From the NCBI RefSeq assembly GCF_003634635.1, contig NZ_RBJB01000008.1, positions 30,294 to 94,293 on the forward strand: a stretch of 64,000 bases of DNA, read 5' to 3'. Of the stretch, positions 41,426 through 51,405 are shown piece after piece (within the stretch, counting starts at the first letter, position 1; each line of letters opens with the position of its first letter). The notes below the pieces were generated by a model, which made no database searches, was not told the DNA's origin, and saw only the letters and a list, made by a program, of their open reading frames with translations. The position numbers and the translations under genes are program-made. This DNA is from Marinobacter nauticus. GTDB lineage: Bacteria > Pseudomonadota > Gammaproteobacteria > Pseudomonadales > Oleiphilaceae.

Positions 41426-41938
41426 CTAGCGTTTCCGCATATCATGCACCCGAGCTTCAATGCCCAGTGACCGCAACTGCTTGTAATGCCCCCGCGCCTG
41501 GTTCAATACCGCCGGATCATTATGGGCAACCAGGGCCAGGCGGCGGTATTGGTCAGCGTCTTCAGGCAGGGTTGAGGACAAGACGATCACGGTATCCCAG
41601 TCCACCGCGGCTGGCGGGTAGAGCAAAATGCCGACGGGGTCGGTGCAAGGTGTGGTTGCTGCTTTGGCGATGCTGTGAGGGATGAAGGCTTCGGGGGTGA
41701 AGTTCCACAGCAGATCGTCGAGTTCCACGGCCTGTTCTTCGGTGTCACAAAGAACGCACACACGGTCGCCCTGCTGCCAGGCTTTGTCCACGAGTTTGGC
41801 GGCGTGGAGGTTGCGGGCGGCGTGGGTGTTCTGGGCGAGGATGTGGAACCAGTAGCGCTGGTTTCTGTCGTCCTGGCCGGAGGGCCCGGCAGCGAGGCTG
41901 CCGGGCTCCGGGGAAGGGTTTGGCTGGTTATCCTGCAT
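41426..41938 (-). CDS. holC: DNA polymerase III chi subunit
   Basis: Clamp-loader accessory subunit linking the replisome to SSB. It has 170 residues, slightly longer than usual because of a polar N-terminal tail of about 27 residues. RYWFHIL begins the core. ARNLHAAKLVDKAWQQGDRVCVLCD, LDDLLWNF and FIPHSI are the family's conserved segments. It overlaps the pepA 3' end by 11 bp and precedes valS, the usual pepA-holC-valS order. Confidence 0.93.
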   Translation of the reverse strand: MQDNQPNPSPEPGSLAAGPSGQDDRNQRYWFHILAQNTHAARNLHAAKLVDKAWQQGDRVCVLCDTEEQAVELDDLLWNFTPEAFIPHSIAKAATTPCTDPVGILLYPPAAVDWDTVIVLSSTLPEDADQYRRLALVAHNDPAVLNQARGHYKQLRSLGIEARVHDMRKR

Positions 41939-43430
41939 GGGTCATCAGGTAGTCGACCAGCAGGGGGACCGGGCGGCCGGTGGCGCCTTTGGCTTTGCCG
42001 GAGTTCCAGGCGGTGCCCGCGATATCCAGGTGGGCCCAGCGGTAGTCCTTGGCGAAGCGGCTCAGGAAGCAGGCGGCGGTAATGGTGCCCGCGGGGCGGC
42101 CGCCAATGTTGGCCATGTCTGCGAAATTGCTGTCGAGCTGGCTCTGGTATTCGTCCCACAGAGGCAGGCGCCAGGCGCGGTCGCCGGTGCGTTCGCCGGC
42201 GGCGAGCAGTTCGTTCGCAAGCTCGTCGTTGTTGGACAACAGGCCGGTGGCGTGACTGCCCAGGGCGATAATGCAGGCGCCGGTGAGGGTGGCCATGTCG
42301 ACCACGGCTGCCGGGTCAAATTTCTTCACGTAGGTGAGGGCGTCGCACAGTACCAGGCGGCCTTCGGCGTCCGTGTTGAGGATTTCGACGGTCATGCCGC
42401 TCAGGGTTTTGACGATATCGCCGGGGCGGGAGGCACCGCCGTCTGGCATATTTTCAGCGGCAGCGATCACGGCAACCACGTTGATCTTGGGTTTGGTTTC
42501 AGCCAGGACTTTCATGGTGCCGAAAACGCTGGCAGAACCGCCCATATCGTATTTCATTTCGTCCATGCCTTCGCCAGGCTTGAGGCTGATGCCGCCGGTA
42601 TCGAAGGTGATGCCTTTCCCCACCAGTACGTAGGGTTTGTCTTTGGCCTTGCCGCCACGGTATTCCATCACGATCAGGCGCGGAGGCTGCTTGGAACCTT
42701 TGCCTACGGCCAGGATGGTGTTCATGCCCAGTTTTTCCATCTGCTTCTCGTCCAGAACTTCGGTCTGGATGGAGTCGTAGTCTTTGGCCATGGCCTTGGC
42801 CTGTTCGGCAAGCCAGACCGGGTGGCAGATGTTGGGTGGAGTGTTGCCCAGGTCTTTGGTGTAGTTCATGCCGCGGCCGGTGGCCAGGCCAAGGTTGAAA
42901 GCATCTTTCAGGGACTTGCCGGCGCCGGATGCCTGTACCACAACTTTTTTCAGTTTGCGGGCGGCAGGCTTGTCGCTTTTGAATTCGGTGAAGGTGTAGA
43001 GCTGGTCTTCCAGAATCCGGCCAATCAGGTTGAGCCGGGCTTCTTCAGAGCTGACCGCAGCTTCGCCCTGAACCGCAGTATCGGTCAGGCTGATCAGTGC
43101 ACTTTTGGAGGGGCCATCTTTCAATGCGCCGGTCATGGCAATCAGGCTCTTACGATAGGCTGTGGCTGTGCGGTCGGCATCTTTGCCGGTGCCAATTACC
43201 ACAACGCGCTGCCAGGGTTGATCCACCAGGGGCAAGGTATTCACGGAGGCGTTGTTGCCGGTCAGGTCGCCGGCTTTCTCGAGTTGCTTGATCAGTCCGC
43301 CCAGCGCGTCGTCTGCCGCTTTGGTGGATTCTGGCCACTCGCCTTTCTCAGGCAGGCCGATAACCAGGCAGTCGGCTTTGGTGGCTGTGATGGCTTTGCT
43401 GCTCAGGCTGAAATTCATGGCAACTCTCAT
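41928..43430 (-). CDS. pepA: Leucyl aminopeptidase (PepA)
   Basis: Cytosolic M17 metallo-aminopeptidase, 500 residues. In some bacteria PepA also binds DNA in site-specific recombination and carAB control. Metal-site residues are in VGKGITFDTGGISLKP (Lys, Asp), MKYDMGGSA (Asp) and NTDAEGRLVL (Asp, Glu, Arg). Two in-frame ATGs, 43430 and 43418, each follow GAGTTGCC at the same distance because of a 12-bp tandem duplication. Either could be used. Divergent from lptF. Confidence 0.97.
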   Translation of the reverse strand: MRVAMNFSLSSKAITATKADCLVIGLPEKGEWPESTKAADDALGGLIKQLEKAGDLTGNNASVNTLPLVDQPWQRVVVIGTGKDADRTATAYRKSLIAMTGALKDGPSKSALISLTDTAVQGEAAVSSEEARLNLIGRILEDQLYTFTEFKSDKPAARKLKKVVVQASGAGKSLKDAFNLGLATGRGMNYTKDLGNTPPNICHPVWLAEQAKAMAKDYDSIQTEVLDEKQMEKLGMNTILAVGKGSKQPPRLIVMEYRGGKAKDKPYVLVGKGITFDTGGISLKPGEGMDEMKYDMGGSASVFGTMKVLAETKPKINVVAVIAAAENMPDGGASRPGDIVKTLSGMTVEILNTDAEGRLVLCDALTYVKKFDPAAVVDMATLTGACIIALGSHATGLLSNNDELANELLAAGERTGDRAWRLPLWDEYQSQLDSNFADMANIGGRPAGTITAACFLSRFAKDYRWAHLDIAGTAWNSGKAKGATGRPVPLLVDYLMTHAG

Positions 43431-43655
43431 GGCAACTCCGTTGTCAGATTATGCTTTATTCAATTGAATTGAATGTTGATGGCAGTGCTCATAAGGATTG
43501 GGGCAAAGCCTTTATTAATCAAGCCGGGTGCCCGCTTCGTTACGATGGTTTTATCGTGTAGGCCCCGTACTGTCATTCGTCGGCGAGGTTACATAGAATA
43601 CGCGCTGTTCTCCTTAACCTCCATCTCCAATGACGGCGCCGCCAGAGAGACTGAT
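43431..43655. other. pepA-lptF divergent intergenic region
   Basis: 225 bp between divergent starts. It should hold both promoters, but no clear -35/-10 pair stands out. The frame of lptF is open back to 43473, but that stretch has no ribosome-binding site and no family similarity, so I treat it as leader. Confidence 0.45.
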
Positions 43656-44759
43656 TTGAGTATTATCTTCCGTTACCTCATTCGCCAGATCATGGTCAGT
43701 ATGCTTGCGGTGTCAGGCATTCTGTTGCTGGTGTTCATGAGTGGGCGTTTTATCAAGTATCTGGCCGATGCTGCTGAGGGCGAGATTGCGGCCGGCGTCC
43801 TGTTTGCGATTATGGGGTATCGTTTCCCCGGGTTTCTGGAATTAATTCTGCCCCTGGGCCTGTTTATCGGAATTCTGCTGGCGTATGGCCGGATGTACCT
43901 CGAAAGCGAGATGACGGTGTTGTTCGCCTGCGGTGTGAGTGAAAAGCAGTTGCTGGCGAAAACGTTACTTGGAGCGCTGCCGGTCATGCTGGTGGTGGGG
44001 GCCATGAGCCTTTACATCTCTCCCTGGGGCATGAAACAGGTGGAGCACATCTTTAACGAGCAGCGAAAGGCCACCGAGTTTGAAATGCTGGCCCCGGGGC
44101 GGTTTCAGGACTTTACCTCCGGTGATCGGGTCACTTACACCGAGGCCCTGAGCGACGACAAGCGCCAGTTGCAGGGGGTGTTTATTGCCGAGTACGACAA
44201 GGACGGTAAGGGTGTCACTCTGATCACTGCGGAGTCTGGCTCCCAGTTCATTGATGAGGAAACCGGCAGCCGGTTTCTGGTGCTGGAGGATGGCGGGCGT
44301 TTTCAGGGCGCTCCCGGCCGGCTTGATTACAATGTCACTGAGTTTGAAGCCTACGGTTTGAAGATTGTCAGCGGCCAGGAGGGCAGCAAAGAGCTGGAGG
44401 AAGGCCTGAGTACGCTGGCACTTTGGACCTCGGATGATCCGGAAGACCGGGCTCTCTTGCACTGGCGAATATCGTTACCGTTGATTGTGCCCATCGTCAC
44501 CTTGCTGGCCGTGCGGCTCAGTCGGGTGAACCCCCGGCAGGGGCGCTTTTTCCATCTGTTGCCGGCAATGCTGGTTTACATCACCTATCTGGGCTTACTG
44601 ATTGTGGCGCGGGATGCGCTGGCGGATGAAAAGGTGCCTGAATGGGTGGGTATGCTCTGGGTGCATGCGCTGTTCCTGGCGCTCGGCCTGTGGCTGCAGT
44701 TTGGCCCCGGGTGGCTGAACCGTCGTCGTCTTGAGAGGGAGGGGCGCCAGCGTGCATAA
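43656..44759 (+). CDS. lptF: Lipopolysaccharide export permease LptF
   Basis: One of two inner-membrane permeases that, with the LptB ATPase, extract LPS for transport to the outer membrane. TTG start at 43656 gives the family N-terminus (LSIIFRYLIRQIMVSML), with AGAGA upstream. It has 367 residues: three membrane helices, a periplasmic beta-jellyroll (about 130-255), then three more helices. Its last 8 bp overlap lptG. Confidence 0.93.
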   Translation: MSIIFRYLIRQIMVSMLAVSGILLLVFMSGRFIKYLADAAEGEIAAGVLFAIMGYRFPGFLELILPLGLFIGILLAYGRMYLESEMTVLFACGVSEKQLLAKTLLGALPVMLVVGAMSLYISPWGMKQVEHIFNEQRKATEFEMLAPGRFQDFTSGDRVTYTEALSDDKRQLQGVFIAEYDKDGKGVTLITAESGSQFIDEETGSRFLVLEDGGRFQGAPGRLDYNVTEFEAYGLKIVSGQEGSKELEEGLSTLALWTSDDPEDRALLHWRISLPLIVPIVTLLAVRLSRVNPRQGRFFHLLPAMLVYITYLGLLIVARDALADEKVPEWVGMLWVHALFLALGLWLQFGPGWLNRRRLEREGRQRA

Positions 44760-45813
44760 GATCGATGGTTATGTCATGCGTACCGTTGGCGGCGCCATGT
44801 TCCTGGTTATGGTTGTGGTGTTGTCGCTGGATGTGATCTTTGCATTCATTGCTGAACTGGAAGACACGCGCAACGAATATCAAACCCTGCAGGCGCTGTG
44901 GTATGTGGCGCTGACTTTGCCACGGCGAATCTACGATTACCTGCCTCTTGGCGCCTTCATGGGTTGCCTTGTCGGCCTGGGCTCCATGGCCAGTTCCTCG
45001 GAGCTGACGGTGATCCGGGCAGCCGGCGTGTCGCTCAAACGCATTGTCTGGTCTGCCATGAAGCCGGCGCTGATCGTGGTTCTGCTCGGCGTGGCGATTG
45101 GTGAGTATGTCGCGCCGACCACCGAACGTATTGCCCAGAGTGACAAGGCGGTGGCCTTGGGTGCGGGGAGCAGCGTGGCTTCTGCGGAAGGGGTGTGGCA
45201 TCGCGAAGGCAATACCTTCATGCACCTGAATGCGGTTCAGCCAAACGGTGTGTTGCATGGGGTTTCGCTGTTCCGGTTTGACGATGCCCGGCAATTGCAG
45301 GTTGCCAGCTTCGCCGAGCGTGCCATCTACCAGAGCGACTATTGGTTGCTGGAGAACGTGACCTCCACTCGCATTGAGCCGGAGCGGACCGTGCGTGATG
45401 TGAGTGCGTCACTGCGTTGGGAGACCGGCCTGTCGCCGAGCGTGCTGAGTGTACTGATTGTGAAGCCGGAGAATCTGTCGATGACGGGCCTGTATACCTA
45501 CGCGGCCTATCTCGGAGAGCAGGGGCTGAGTGCGGCACAATATTGGCTCGCGTTCTGGAAAAAGGCACTGATGCCCCTGGGCACGGCGGTGATGGTGTTG
45601 GTCGCCATCTCCTTTGTGTTCGGGCCACTGCGGTCTGTGACCATGGGGTTCCGGGTATTTACCGGTCTGCTGGTGGGATTGCTGTTCAAGTATATGCAGG
45701 ATCTGCTGGGGCCGATGAGTATGGTTTATGGCTTTAATCCGCTGATTGCGGTGCTGGCTCCGATTGTTGTTAACGGTATTGTCGGAGCCGTCCTGATGCG
45801 TCGGGCGGGGTAG
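44752..45813 (+). CDS. lptG: Lipopolysaccharide export permease LptG
   Basis: Partner permease of LptF, 353 residues. GTG start at 44752 inside the lptF end (GAGGGAGGGG upstream), giving VHKIDGYVMRTVGGAM. The architecture is the same: helices, a periplasmic jellyroll (about 120-265) and C-terminal helices with MTGLYTYAAYLGEQGLSA before them. It is convergent with the RDD gene 8 bp away. Confidence 0.95.
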   Translation: MHKIDGYVMRTVGGAMFLVMVVVLSLDVIFAFIAELEDTRNEYQTLQALWYVALTLPRRIYDYLPLGAFMGCLVGLGSMASSSELTVIRAAGVSLKRIVWSAMKPALIVVLLGVAIGEYVAPTTERIAQSDKAVALGAGSSVASAEGVWHREGNTFMHLNAVQPNGVLHGVSLFRFDDARQLQVASFAERAIYQSDYWLLENVTSTRIEPERTVRDVSASLRWETGLSPSVLSVLIVKPENLSMTGLYTYAAYLGEQGLSAAQYWLAFWKKALMPLGTAVMVLVAISFVFGPLRSVTMGFRVFTGLLVGLLFKYMQDLLGPMSMVYGFNPLIAVLAPIVVNGIVGAVLMRRAG

Positions 45814-45821
45814 CGCCAGAC

Positions 45822-46358
45822 CTATTTCTTCTCGGGCCTGGCCACCTGAACAACCACGCTGTTGGAGGTGCGGTCGGTCAGCGACAACCCATTGATGGGA
45901 TAGAACAGCGCGATGATGGCCGGGATGCTGAGCAACAACGTCAGCGCGCCCAGGTAGTAGGCGCCGAGAATGCTCAGGAAAACGATGATCGCAGCGGTAA
46001 CATAGCGAATCAGGGCCTGGGTCCAGCTCACGGAGGTACCATCAAGATTCTCGATGCGAACGCGCCATACCTGCATGCCGAGGGTCTGGCCGATGCGGGT
46101 CCAGAAGTAGGCGAAAAACAGATACAGCACCAGAAACAGAACGAAGGTCAGCCCCGGGTCTCCTGAGATTTCACCGGCTTCGGCCATTTGTTCATAGCGA
46201 TCCCAGCCCGTAATCCATCCCGCAATCATGGTGTACACCCAGCTGGCGACAAGCAGCACGGCGATACTGATCAGTCCATCGTAAATAATGGCCAGGGCGC
46301 GTTTCAGGCCGGTCGCCGGTGGCAGAAGTTCATCGGCTTCATGAAAGCGTCGGGGCAT
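45822..46358 (-). CDS. RDD family membrane protein
   Basis: 178-residue inner-membrane protein. The RDD domain shows as LKRALAIIYDGLISIAVLLVA, a later GQTLGMQVWRVRIENLDG and GLSLTDRTSNSVVV. The usual Arg-Asp-Asp is degenerate (YDG at the Asp position). About four membrane helices are present. Function is unknown. Divergent from alaS. Confidence 0.87.
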   Translation of the reverse strand: MPRRFHEADELLPPATGLKRALAIIYDGLISIAVLLVASWVYTMIAGWITGWDRYEQMAEAGEISGDPGLTFVLFLVLYLFFAYFWTRIGQTLGMQVWRVRIENLDGTSVSWTQALIRYVTAAIIVFLSILGAYYLGALTLLLSIPAIIALFYPINGLSLTDRTSNSVVVQVARPEKK

Positions 46359-46516
46359 GGCGTCTCCTGTGAGTTTTCACGTTTTTCAAGTTCTCGGCGT
46401 GTGCTAGAGTAGCCGATTTGCACACGCATGTAAGTAATCGCATTTAACCTCAGGCCCGGCGGTTCATTCGGCGGCGTTCTGGCAAGGTGTATCAGGTCGA
46501 AAGGTATCAAAGGTCT

Positions 46517-49147
46517 ATGAAAACCGCAGAGTTGCGACAAGCATTCCTCGAATATTTCCAGCAGCAAGGGCATGCCATTGTGCCCAGCAGTTCACTGGTA
46601 CCCCACGATGATCCCACTCTGCTGTTTACCAACGCGGGGATGAACCAGTTCAAGGATCTTTTCCTCGGCCGCGAGGAGCGCGACTATACACGAGCGACCA
46701 GCTCCCAGAAATGTGTGCGTGCCGGCGGCAAGCACAATGATCTGGAAAACGTGGGCTATACAGCGCGCCACCATACCTTCTTCGAGATGCTTGGCAACTT
46801 CAGCTTCGGCGATTACTTCAAGCGCGAGGCCATTAATTTTGCCTGGACGTTCCTGACTGGCGAACAGCACCTCAACCTGCCCCAGGAGAAGCTGTGGGTA
46901 ACGGTTTACGCCGAAGACGACGAAGCCTTTGATATCTGGAACCAGGAGATCGGTGTACCGGCGGAACGGATTGTGCGCATCGGCGACAACAAAGGCGCCC
47001 GCTACGCCTCCGATAACTTCTGGCAGATGGGTGATACAGGACCCTGTGGCCCGTGCACCGAGATTTTCTACGATCACGGCCCGGATGTGGCAGGTGGGCC
47101 TCCCGGCAGCCCGGAAGAAGATGGCGACCGCTACATCGAAATCTGGAACGTGGTTTTCATGCAGTACAACCGCACTGCCGACGGCGAGATGCTGAACCTG
47201 CCCAAGCCCTCGGTGGACACCGGCATGGGGCTGGAGCGGATTGCTGCGGTTCTGCAGGGTGTTCACAGTAACTACGAAATCGACCTGTTCCAGGACCTGT
47301 TGAAGGCGGCATCCGAGATCCTGGGTGGTGCGGCCACCACAGAAGCGTCTCTGCGCGTGGTGGCGGATCATATCCGTTCTTGCGCCTTCCTGATTGCCGA
47401 CGGCGTGATGCCGTCCAACGAAGGGCGCGGCTTTGTTCTGCGCCGAATTATTCGTCGCGCAGCTCGCCACGGCAACAAGCTCGGTGCTACCCAGCCGTTT
47501 TTCTACAAGCTTACCGGCGCTCTGGTTGAACTGATGGGCGAGGCCTATCCGCAATTGGTGAGTAGTCGCAAGCAGATCGAAAAGGTGTTGCTGCAGGAGG
47601 AAGAACAGTTCGCCAAGACCCTGGATAAAGGTCTGCGCCTGCTGGAGCAGGACATTGCGGAGCTGAAGGGTACCGAGATTCCCGGTGAAACCGTGTTTAC
47701 TCTTTACGATACCTATGGGTTCCCGGTCGATCTGACCAACGATATTGCCCGCGAGCGTGGTCTGACTCTGGATTACGAAGGCTACGAAAAAGCCATGGAG
47801 GCCCAGCGCGACCGGGCTCGTGCCGCCAGCAAGTTTGGTATCGACTACAATGCCGCCGGCATCACGATTGAGGGCAAGACCGAGTTTACCGGTTATGACC
47901 ACGTCGATGGTCATGAACGTATCCGCACGGTGCTGGTCAACGGTGAGGAGCGTAACGCGGAAGCGGGTGATGAGTGTGTGGTGGTATTGGAGCGCACGCC
48001 GTTCTACGCGGAGTCTGGTGGCCAGGTGGGTGATACCGGCCTGCTGACCTGGAGCGGTGGCCGCTTCCAGGTAACCGACACCCGCAAAGAAGGTGATAAC
48101 CACCTGCATGTGGGCACCCTGATTGAAGGTGAGCTGTTCCCCGGGCTGGAAGTGGATGCGCGGATTGATCATGCCCGTCGTGAACGCACCAAGCGCAACC
48201 ACTCGGCTACGCACCTGCTGCATGCGGCCCTGCGCAATATCCTGGGGGAACACGTTACCCAGAAGGGCTCGCTGGTCGACCCGGACAAACTGCGATTCGA
48301 CTTCTCCCATTTTGAAGCCGTGACGCCGGAGCAGCTGAGAGAAATCGAGCGTACGGTTAACGAGCAGATCCTGGAGAACACGCCGGTAGATATCGACATT
48401 ACCGATATGGATACCGCCAAGGAAAAAGGCGCGATGGCTCTGTTTGGTGAGAAGTACGGTGATGTAGTACGGGTGCTCACCATGGGTACCGACAAATACT
48501 CTGTTGAGCTGTGTGGTGGTACTCACGTTGCCCGTACCGGCGATATCGGGTTGTTCCGCATTACCTCCGAAAGCGGCATTTCCTCTGGCGTTCGTCGTAT
48601 TGAGGCTGTAACCGGGTTGGGTGCGCTGGAATGGGTTGATGAAACCGAGCGTACGCTGCGCGAGACCGCACGTCTGGTGAAGGGCACCCGTGATTCTGTC
48701 GTCGACAAGGTCAAGCAGGTTCTGGACCGCAATCGCCAGCTTGAGAAGGATGTCGATGCCCTGAAAGCAAAACTGGCGAGTTCCGCGGGTACTGATCTGG
48801 CTGGTTCCGCGGTCGAAGTGGCAGGCCTGAAAGTGGTGGCCTCCGAGATGGAAGGCGCTGACCGCAAGGCCTTGATGGAAACTGCGGATCAGCTCAAGAA
48901 CAAGCTGGGCGAGGGCGTTGTGGTGCTGGCCACTGTCGAAGACGGAAAGGTGGTGCTGGTGGCCGGTGTTACCAAGTCCGCCACCAACCGCATCAAGGCT
49001 GGCGATTTAATGAAGCATCTGGCCTCGCTGGTAGATGGCAAAGGCGGCGGTCGCCCCGACATGGCCCAGGGTGGTGGTAATGATCCATCCCGTCTGGCCG
49101 AAGCCCTGGCTGGTGTACCGGCCTGGGTTGAGCAAAATATCGGGTAA
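46517..49147 (+). CDS. alaS: Alanine--tRNA ligase
   Basis: Class II synthetase, 876 residues from ATG 46517 ([19 protein letters not shown]). The N-terminal catalytic domain has [17 protein letters not shown] and NVVFMQYNR. The zinc-dependent editing domain has [11 protein letters not shown] and [13 protein letters not shown]. The C-terminal C-Ala domain ends in [14 protein letters not shown]. It starts the conserved alaS-lysC-csrA-tRNA neighbourhood. Confidence 0.98.
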   Translation: MKTAELRQAFLEYFQQQGHAIVPSSSLVPHDDPTLLFTNAGMNQFKDLFLGREERDYTRATSSQKCVRAGGKHNDLENVGYTARHHTFFEMLGNFSFGDYFKREAINFAWTFLTGEQHLNLPQEKLWVTVYAEDDEAFDIWNQEIGVPAERIVRIGDNKGARYASDNFWQMGDTGPCGPCTEIFYDHGPDVAGGPPGSPEEDGDRYIEIWNVVFMQYNRTADGEMLNLPKPSVDTGMGLERIAAVLQGVHSNYEIDLFQDLLKAASEILGGAATTEASLRVVADHIRSCAFLIADGVMPSNEGRGFVLRRIIRRAARHGNKLGATQPFFYKLTGALVELMGEAYPQLVSSRKQIEKVLLQEEEQFAKTLDKGLRLLEQDIAELKGTEIPGETVFTLYDTYGFPVDLTNDIARERGLTLDYEGYEKAMEAQRDRARAASKFGIDYNAAGITIEGKTEFTGYDHVDGHERIRTVLVNGEERNAEAGDECVVVLERTPFYAESGGQVGDTGLLTWSGGRFQVTDTRKEGDNHLHVGTLIEGELFPGLEVDARIDHARRERTKRNHSATHLLHAALRNILGEHVTQKGSLVDPDKLRFDFSHFEAVTPEQLREIERTVNEQILENTPVDIDITDMDTAKEKGAMALFGEKYGDVVRVLTMGTDKYSVELCGGTHVARTGDIGLFRITSESGISSGVRRIEAVTGLGALEWVDETERTLRETARLVKGTRDSVVDKVKQVLDRNRQLEKDVDALKAKLASSAGTDLAGSAVEVAGLKVVASEMEGADRKALMETADQLKNKLGEGVVVLATVEDGKVVLVAGVTKSATNRIKAGDLMKHLASLVDGKGGGRPDMAQGGGNDPSRLAEALAGVPAWVEQNIG

Positions 49148-49164
49148 ACAACTGTTTTCTGATA

Positions 49165-49199
49165 CGGGCGGAGGTTTATAATCCCGCCCGTTTGTTTTT
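49165..49199 (+). terminator. Rho-independent terminator of alaS
   Basis: CGGGCGG (49165-49171) and CCGCCCG (49184-49190) form a 7-bp stem with a 12-nt loop, followed by TTTGTTTTT. Confidence 0.78.
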
Positions 49200-49204
49200 A
49201 ATGG

Positions 49205-49221
49205 CGGGGCGCCTAGCCCCG
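49205..49221 (+). other. Short GC hairpin in the lysC leader
   Basis: CGGGGC-GCCTA-GCCCCG makes a 6-bp stem with a 5-nt loop, 32 bp before the lysC start, with no T tract. The leader is too short for a lysine riboswitch. Confidence 0.35.
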
Positions 49222-49252
49222 TTGTGACACCCCGTTTCGGAGTTTGGGAAAC

Positions 49253-50491
49253 ATGGCTCTGCTGGTTCAGAAATTTGGTGGTACGTCCGTCGGGACAACC
49301 GAGCGGATTGAAGCGGTAGCTGACAAGGTCTGTCGGTTCCGCAAAGAAGGGCACGATGTCGTGGTTGTGGTCTCGGCCATGAGCGGTGAAACCAACCGTT
49401 TGATTGCACTCGCCAACGATATTATGGATGAGCCTACCCCCCGTGAGATGGACGTTCTGGTTTCCACCGGCGAGCAGGTAACCATTGCCCTGTTGTCCAT
49501 GGCGCTCCAGAAGCGGGGCTGCGATGCCCGGTCCTACACCGGTTCCCAGGTCAGGATTCTCACCGACAGCAGCCATACCAAGGCGCGTATCAAGCAGATT
49601 GATGAGCAGCGCATGCGGGAAGATCTGGATGCCGGTCGGGTGGTTGTGGTAGCCGGCTTCCAGGGCATTGATGACAACGGCAATATCACCACGCTCGGCC
49701 GTGGCGGTTCTGACACCACGGCGGTTGCCCTGGCGGCGGCGCTGAAAGCCGATGAATGCCAGATCTATACTGATGTAGATGGTGTTTACACAACTGACCC
49801 CCGGGTAGTGGACAGTGCCCGCCGGTTGGAGCGCATTACATTTGAAGAAATGCTCGAGATGGCTAGTCTGGGTTCTAAGGTACTCCAGATTCGCTCAGTT
49901 GAGTTTGCAGGTAAATACAACGTTCCATTAAGGGTGTTGTCCAGCTTTCAGGAAGGCGAGGGCACCCTGATTACTTTTGAGGATGAGAACGCCATGGAAC
50001 AACCGGTTGTTTCCGGCATTGCTTTCAATCGTGACGAAGCCAAGCTGACGATCTCTGGTGTGCCCGATACACCGGGCAGCGCACTGCGGATTCTCAAGCC
50101 CGTCAGTGATGCTAATATCGAAGTAGATATGATTGTTCAGAACGTGGGCGAGGATAACAAGACTGCCTTTACGTTTACGGTGCATCGCAACGATTTCAAA
50201 CGGGCCCAGGAAGTGTTGCGCGGTGTTACCGCTGAGCTGGGTGCCGGTGAAGTGGGTGGAGATACCAAGATCGCGAAGGTCAGCATCGTAGGCGTGGGTA
50301 TGCGCTCCCATGCGGGCGTTGCAACCAAGATGTTTGAAGCGCTGTCCAATGAGGGCATCAATATTCAGATGATCTCCACGTCAGAAATCAAGATTTCGGT
50401 GGTGATTGATGAGAAGTATCTCGAGCTTGCCGTTCGCGCACTGCACAGTGCGTTCGAGCTGGATAAAGCCGGGGTGGAGGAGAGTGCCTGA
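49253..50491 (+). CDS. lysC: Aspartate kinase
   Basis: Phosphorylates aspartate, the first step to lysine, methionine and threonine. It has 412 residues, the alpha-chain length of the alpha2beta2-type enzymes. VQKFGGTSVG (4-13) is the kinase signature. TLGRGGSDTTAVALAAALKADECQ and VDGVYTTDPR follow. Two C-terminal ACT domains (about 265-410) give feedback control. An in-frame start 3 codons earlier is possible, but ATG 49253 follows the best-spaced GGGAAAC. Confidence 0.97.
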   Translation: MALLVQKFGGTSVGTTERIEAVADKVCRFRKEGHDVVVVVSAMSGETNRLIALANDIMDEPTPREMDVLVSTGEQVTIALLSMALQKRGCDARSYTGSQVRILTDSSHTKARIKQIDEQRMREDLDAGRVVVVAGFQGIDDNGNITTLGRGGSDTTAVALAAALKADECQIYTDVDGVYTTDPRVVDSARRLERITFEEMLEMASLGSKVLQIRSVEFAGKYNVPLRVLSSFQEGEGTLITFEDENAMEQPVVSGIAFNRDEAKLTISGVPDTPGSALRILKPVSDANIEVDMIVQNVGEDNKTAFTFTVHRNDFKRAQEVLRGVTAELGAGEVGGDTKIAKVSIVGVGMRSHAGVATKMFEALSNEGINIQMISTSEIKISVVIDEKYLELAVRALHSAFELDKAGVEESA

Positions 50492-50573
50492 GGCAGGAGG
50501 TCTCAAATGCTCTCTGATCAAGGTCATTGAAGATAGCTATCAGGATTCAGGTAAGTATAAGTATTTCTGCGTC

Positions 50574-50602
50574 TTTAGTGTCTGAAGTGATCTCATTATA
50601 AA
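50574..50602 (+). promoter_or_regulatory. Possible sigma-70 promoter for csrA
   Basis: TTTAGT (50574-50579) and TATAAA (50597-50602) with 17-bp spacing, about 60 bp before csrA. The -35 is poor, so this is a suggestion only. Confidence 0.3.
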
Positions 50603-50663
50603 AGCAATAAGTAAACAGTAGTGTTTGTCGGAACAGGTAGCTCTGGAATAGGGAGTAAGGGAT

Positions 50664-50861
50664 ATGTTGATTTTGACTCGCCGTGTTGGCGAAACCCTCA
50701 TGATCGGCGACGAAATTACCGTCACCGTTCTGGGTGTAAAGGGGAATCAGGTACGCATCGGTGTGAACGCGCCAAAAGATGTGGCGGTTCACCGCGAAGA
50801 AATCTATCAGCGAATTCAATCTGAAAAAGGCTCCGAAGAGCCGGAATCGGGCAATCGTTGA
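50664..50861 (+). CDS. csrA: Carbon storage regulator CsrA
   Basis: Dimeric mRNA-binding protein that usually blocks translation at GGA-containing sites. It has 65 residues. [18 protein letters not shown] and [22 protein letters not shown] include the RNA-contacting Leu4, Arg6, Arg7 and Arg44 region. Its own leader has GGGAGTAAGGGAT at the ribosome-binding site. Position between lysC and a tRNA(Ser)-tRNA(Arg) cluster matches E. coli alaS-csrA-serV-argVYZQ. Confidence 0.97.
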   Translation: MLILTRRVGETLMIGDEITVTVLGVKGNQVRIGVNAPKDVAVHREEIYQRIQSEKGSEEPESGNR

Positions 50862-50866
50862 TCAGT

Positions 50867-50904
50867 TAAAAAGCCGTTCGAGGGTAACCCGGACGGCTTT
50901 TTTG
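50867..50904 (+). terminator. Rho-independent terminator of csrA
   Basis: AAAAAGCCGT and ACGGCTTTTTT pair around CGAGGGTAACCCGG-type inner sequence, with a T tract. It ends csrA before the tRNA unit. Confidence 0.82.
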
Positions 50905-50987
50905 ATTGTGGGGAAAATCGGCCAGAAAAAAGTCGTGTCAACCCTATGAAAACAGAAAAATTATGGTAGTATACGCCCCGTTCTCAA

Positions 50988-51079
<92 letters not shown>

Positions 51080-51132
51080 TTCTCCCCGGAGAGAAGTGAG
51101 AACAGTTGAGGTAGCACTCAACGTTGCGATGC

Positions 51133-51209
51133 GCGGCTGTAGCTCAGCTGGATAGAGTACCTGGCTACGAACCAGGCGGTCGGAGGTTCGAATCCTCCCA
51201 GCCGCGCCA
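51133..51209 (+). tRNA. tRNA-Arg (anticodon ACG), copy 1
   Basis: 77 nt with encoded CCA. Acceptor GCGGCTG pairs with CAGCCGC. The anticodon stem-loop CTGGCTACGAACCAG carries ACG, whose A is normally edited to inosine to read CGU, CGC and CGA. T-loop GTTCGAAT. Confidence 0.97.
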
Positions 51210-51229
51210 ACATCGCAAATCAGTTTCAA

Positions 51230-51306
51230 GCGGCTGTAGCTCAGCTGGATAGAGTACCTGGCTACGAACCAGGCGGTCGGAGGTTCGAATCCTCCCAGCC
51301 GCGCCA
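51230..51306 (+). tRNA. tRNA-Arg (anticodon ACG), copy 2
   Basis: Identical to the preceding tRNA-Arg over all 77 nt, 20 bp downstream. Tandem duplication, presumably one transcript with the tRNA-Ser. Confidence 0.97.
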
Positions 51307-51319
51307 TATTAAAGTCAAA

Positions 51320-51359
51320 GCGCCTCAGTTTGTGTACCCCACAGGCTGAGGCGTTTTGC
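51320..51359 (+). terminator. Terminator of the tRNA operon
   Basis: CGCCTCAG ... CTGAGGCG forms an 8-bp stem with inner GTG/CAC pairing possible, followed by TTTTGC. Confidence 0.7.
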
Positions 51360-51370
51360 TATACAAAATA

Positions 51371-51398
51371 AAAAACCCCGCCTTGTGCGGGGTTTTTT
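51371..51398. terminator. Bidirectional terminator before DUF2058
   Basis: AAAAACCCCGC-CTTGT-GCGGGGTTTTTT is symmetric with A and T tracts. It can end the tRNA transcript and the minus-strand DUF2058 gene. Confidence 0.85.
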
Positions 51399-51405
51399 AT
51401 TGTCT

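Noticed and set aside
49148..49252. Possible lysine riboswitch upstream of lysC.
   Set aside because: The gap is about 105 bp including the alaS terminator, too short for the lysine aptamer, and no conserved core was seen.
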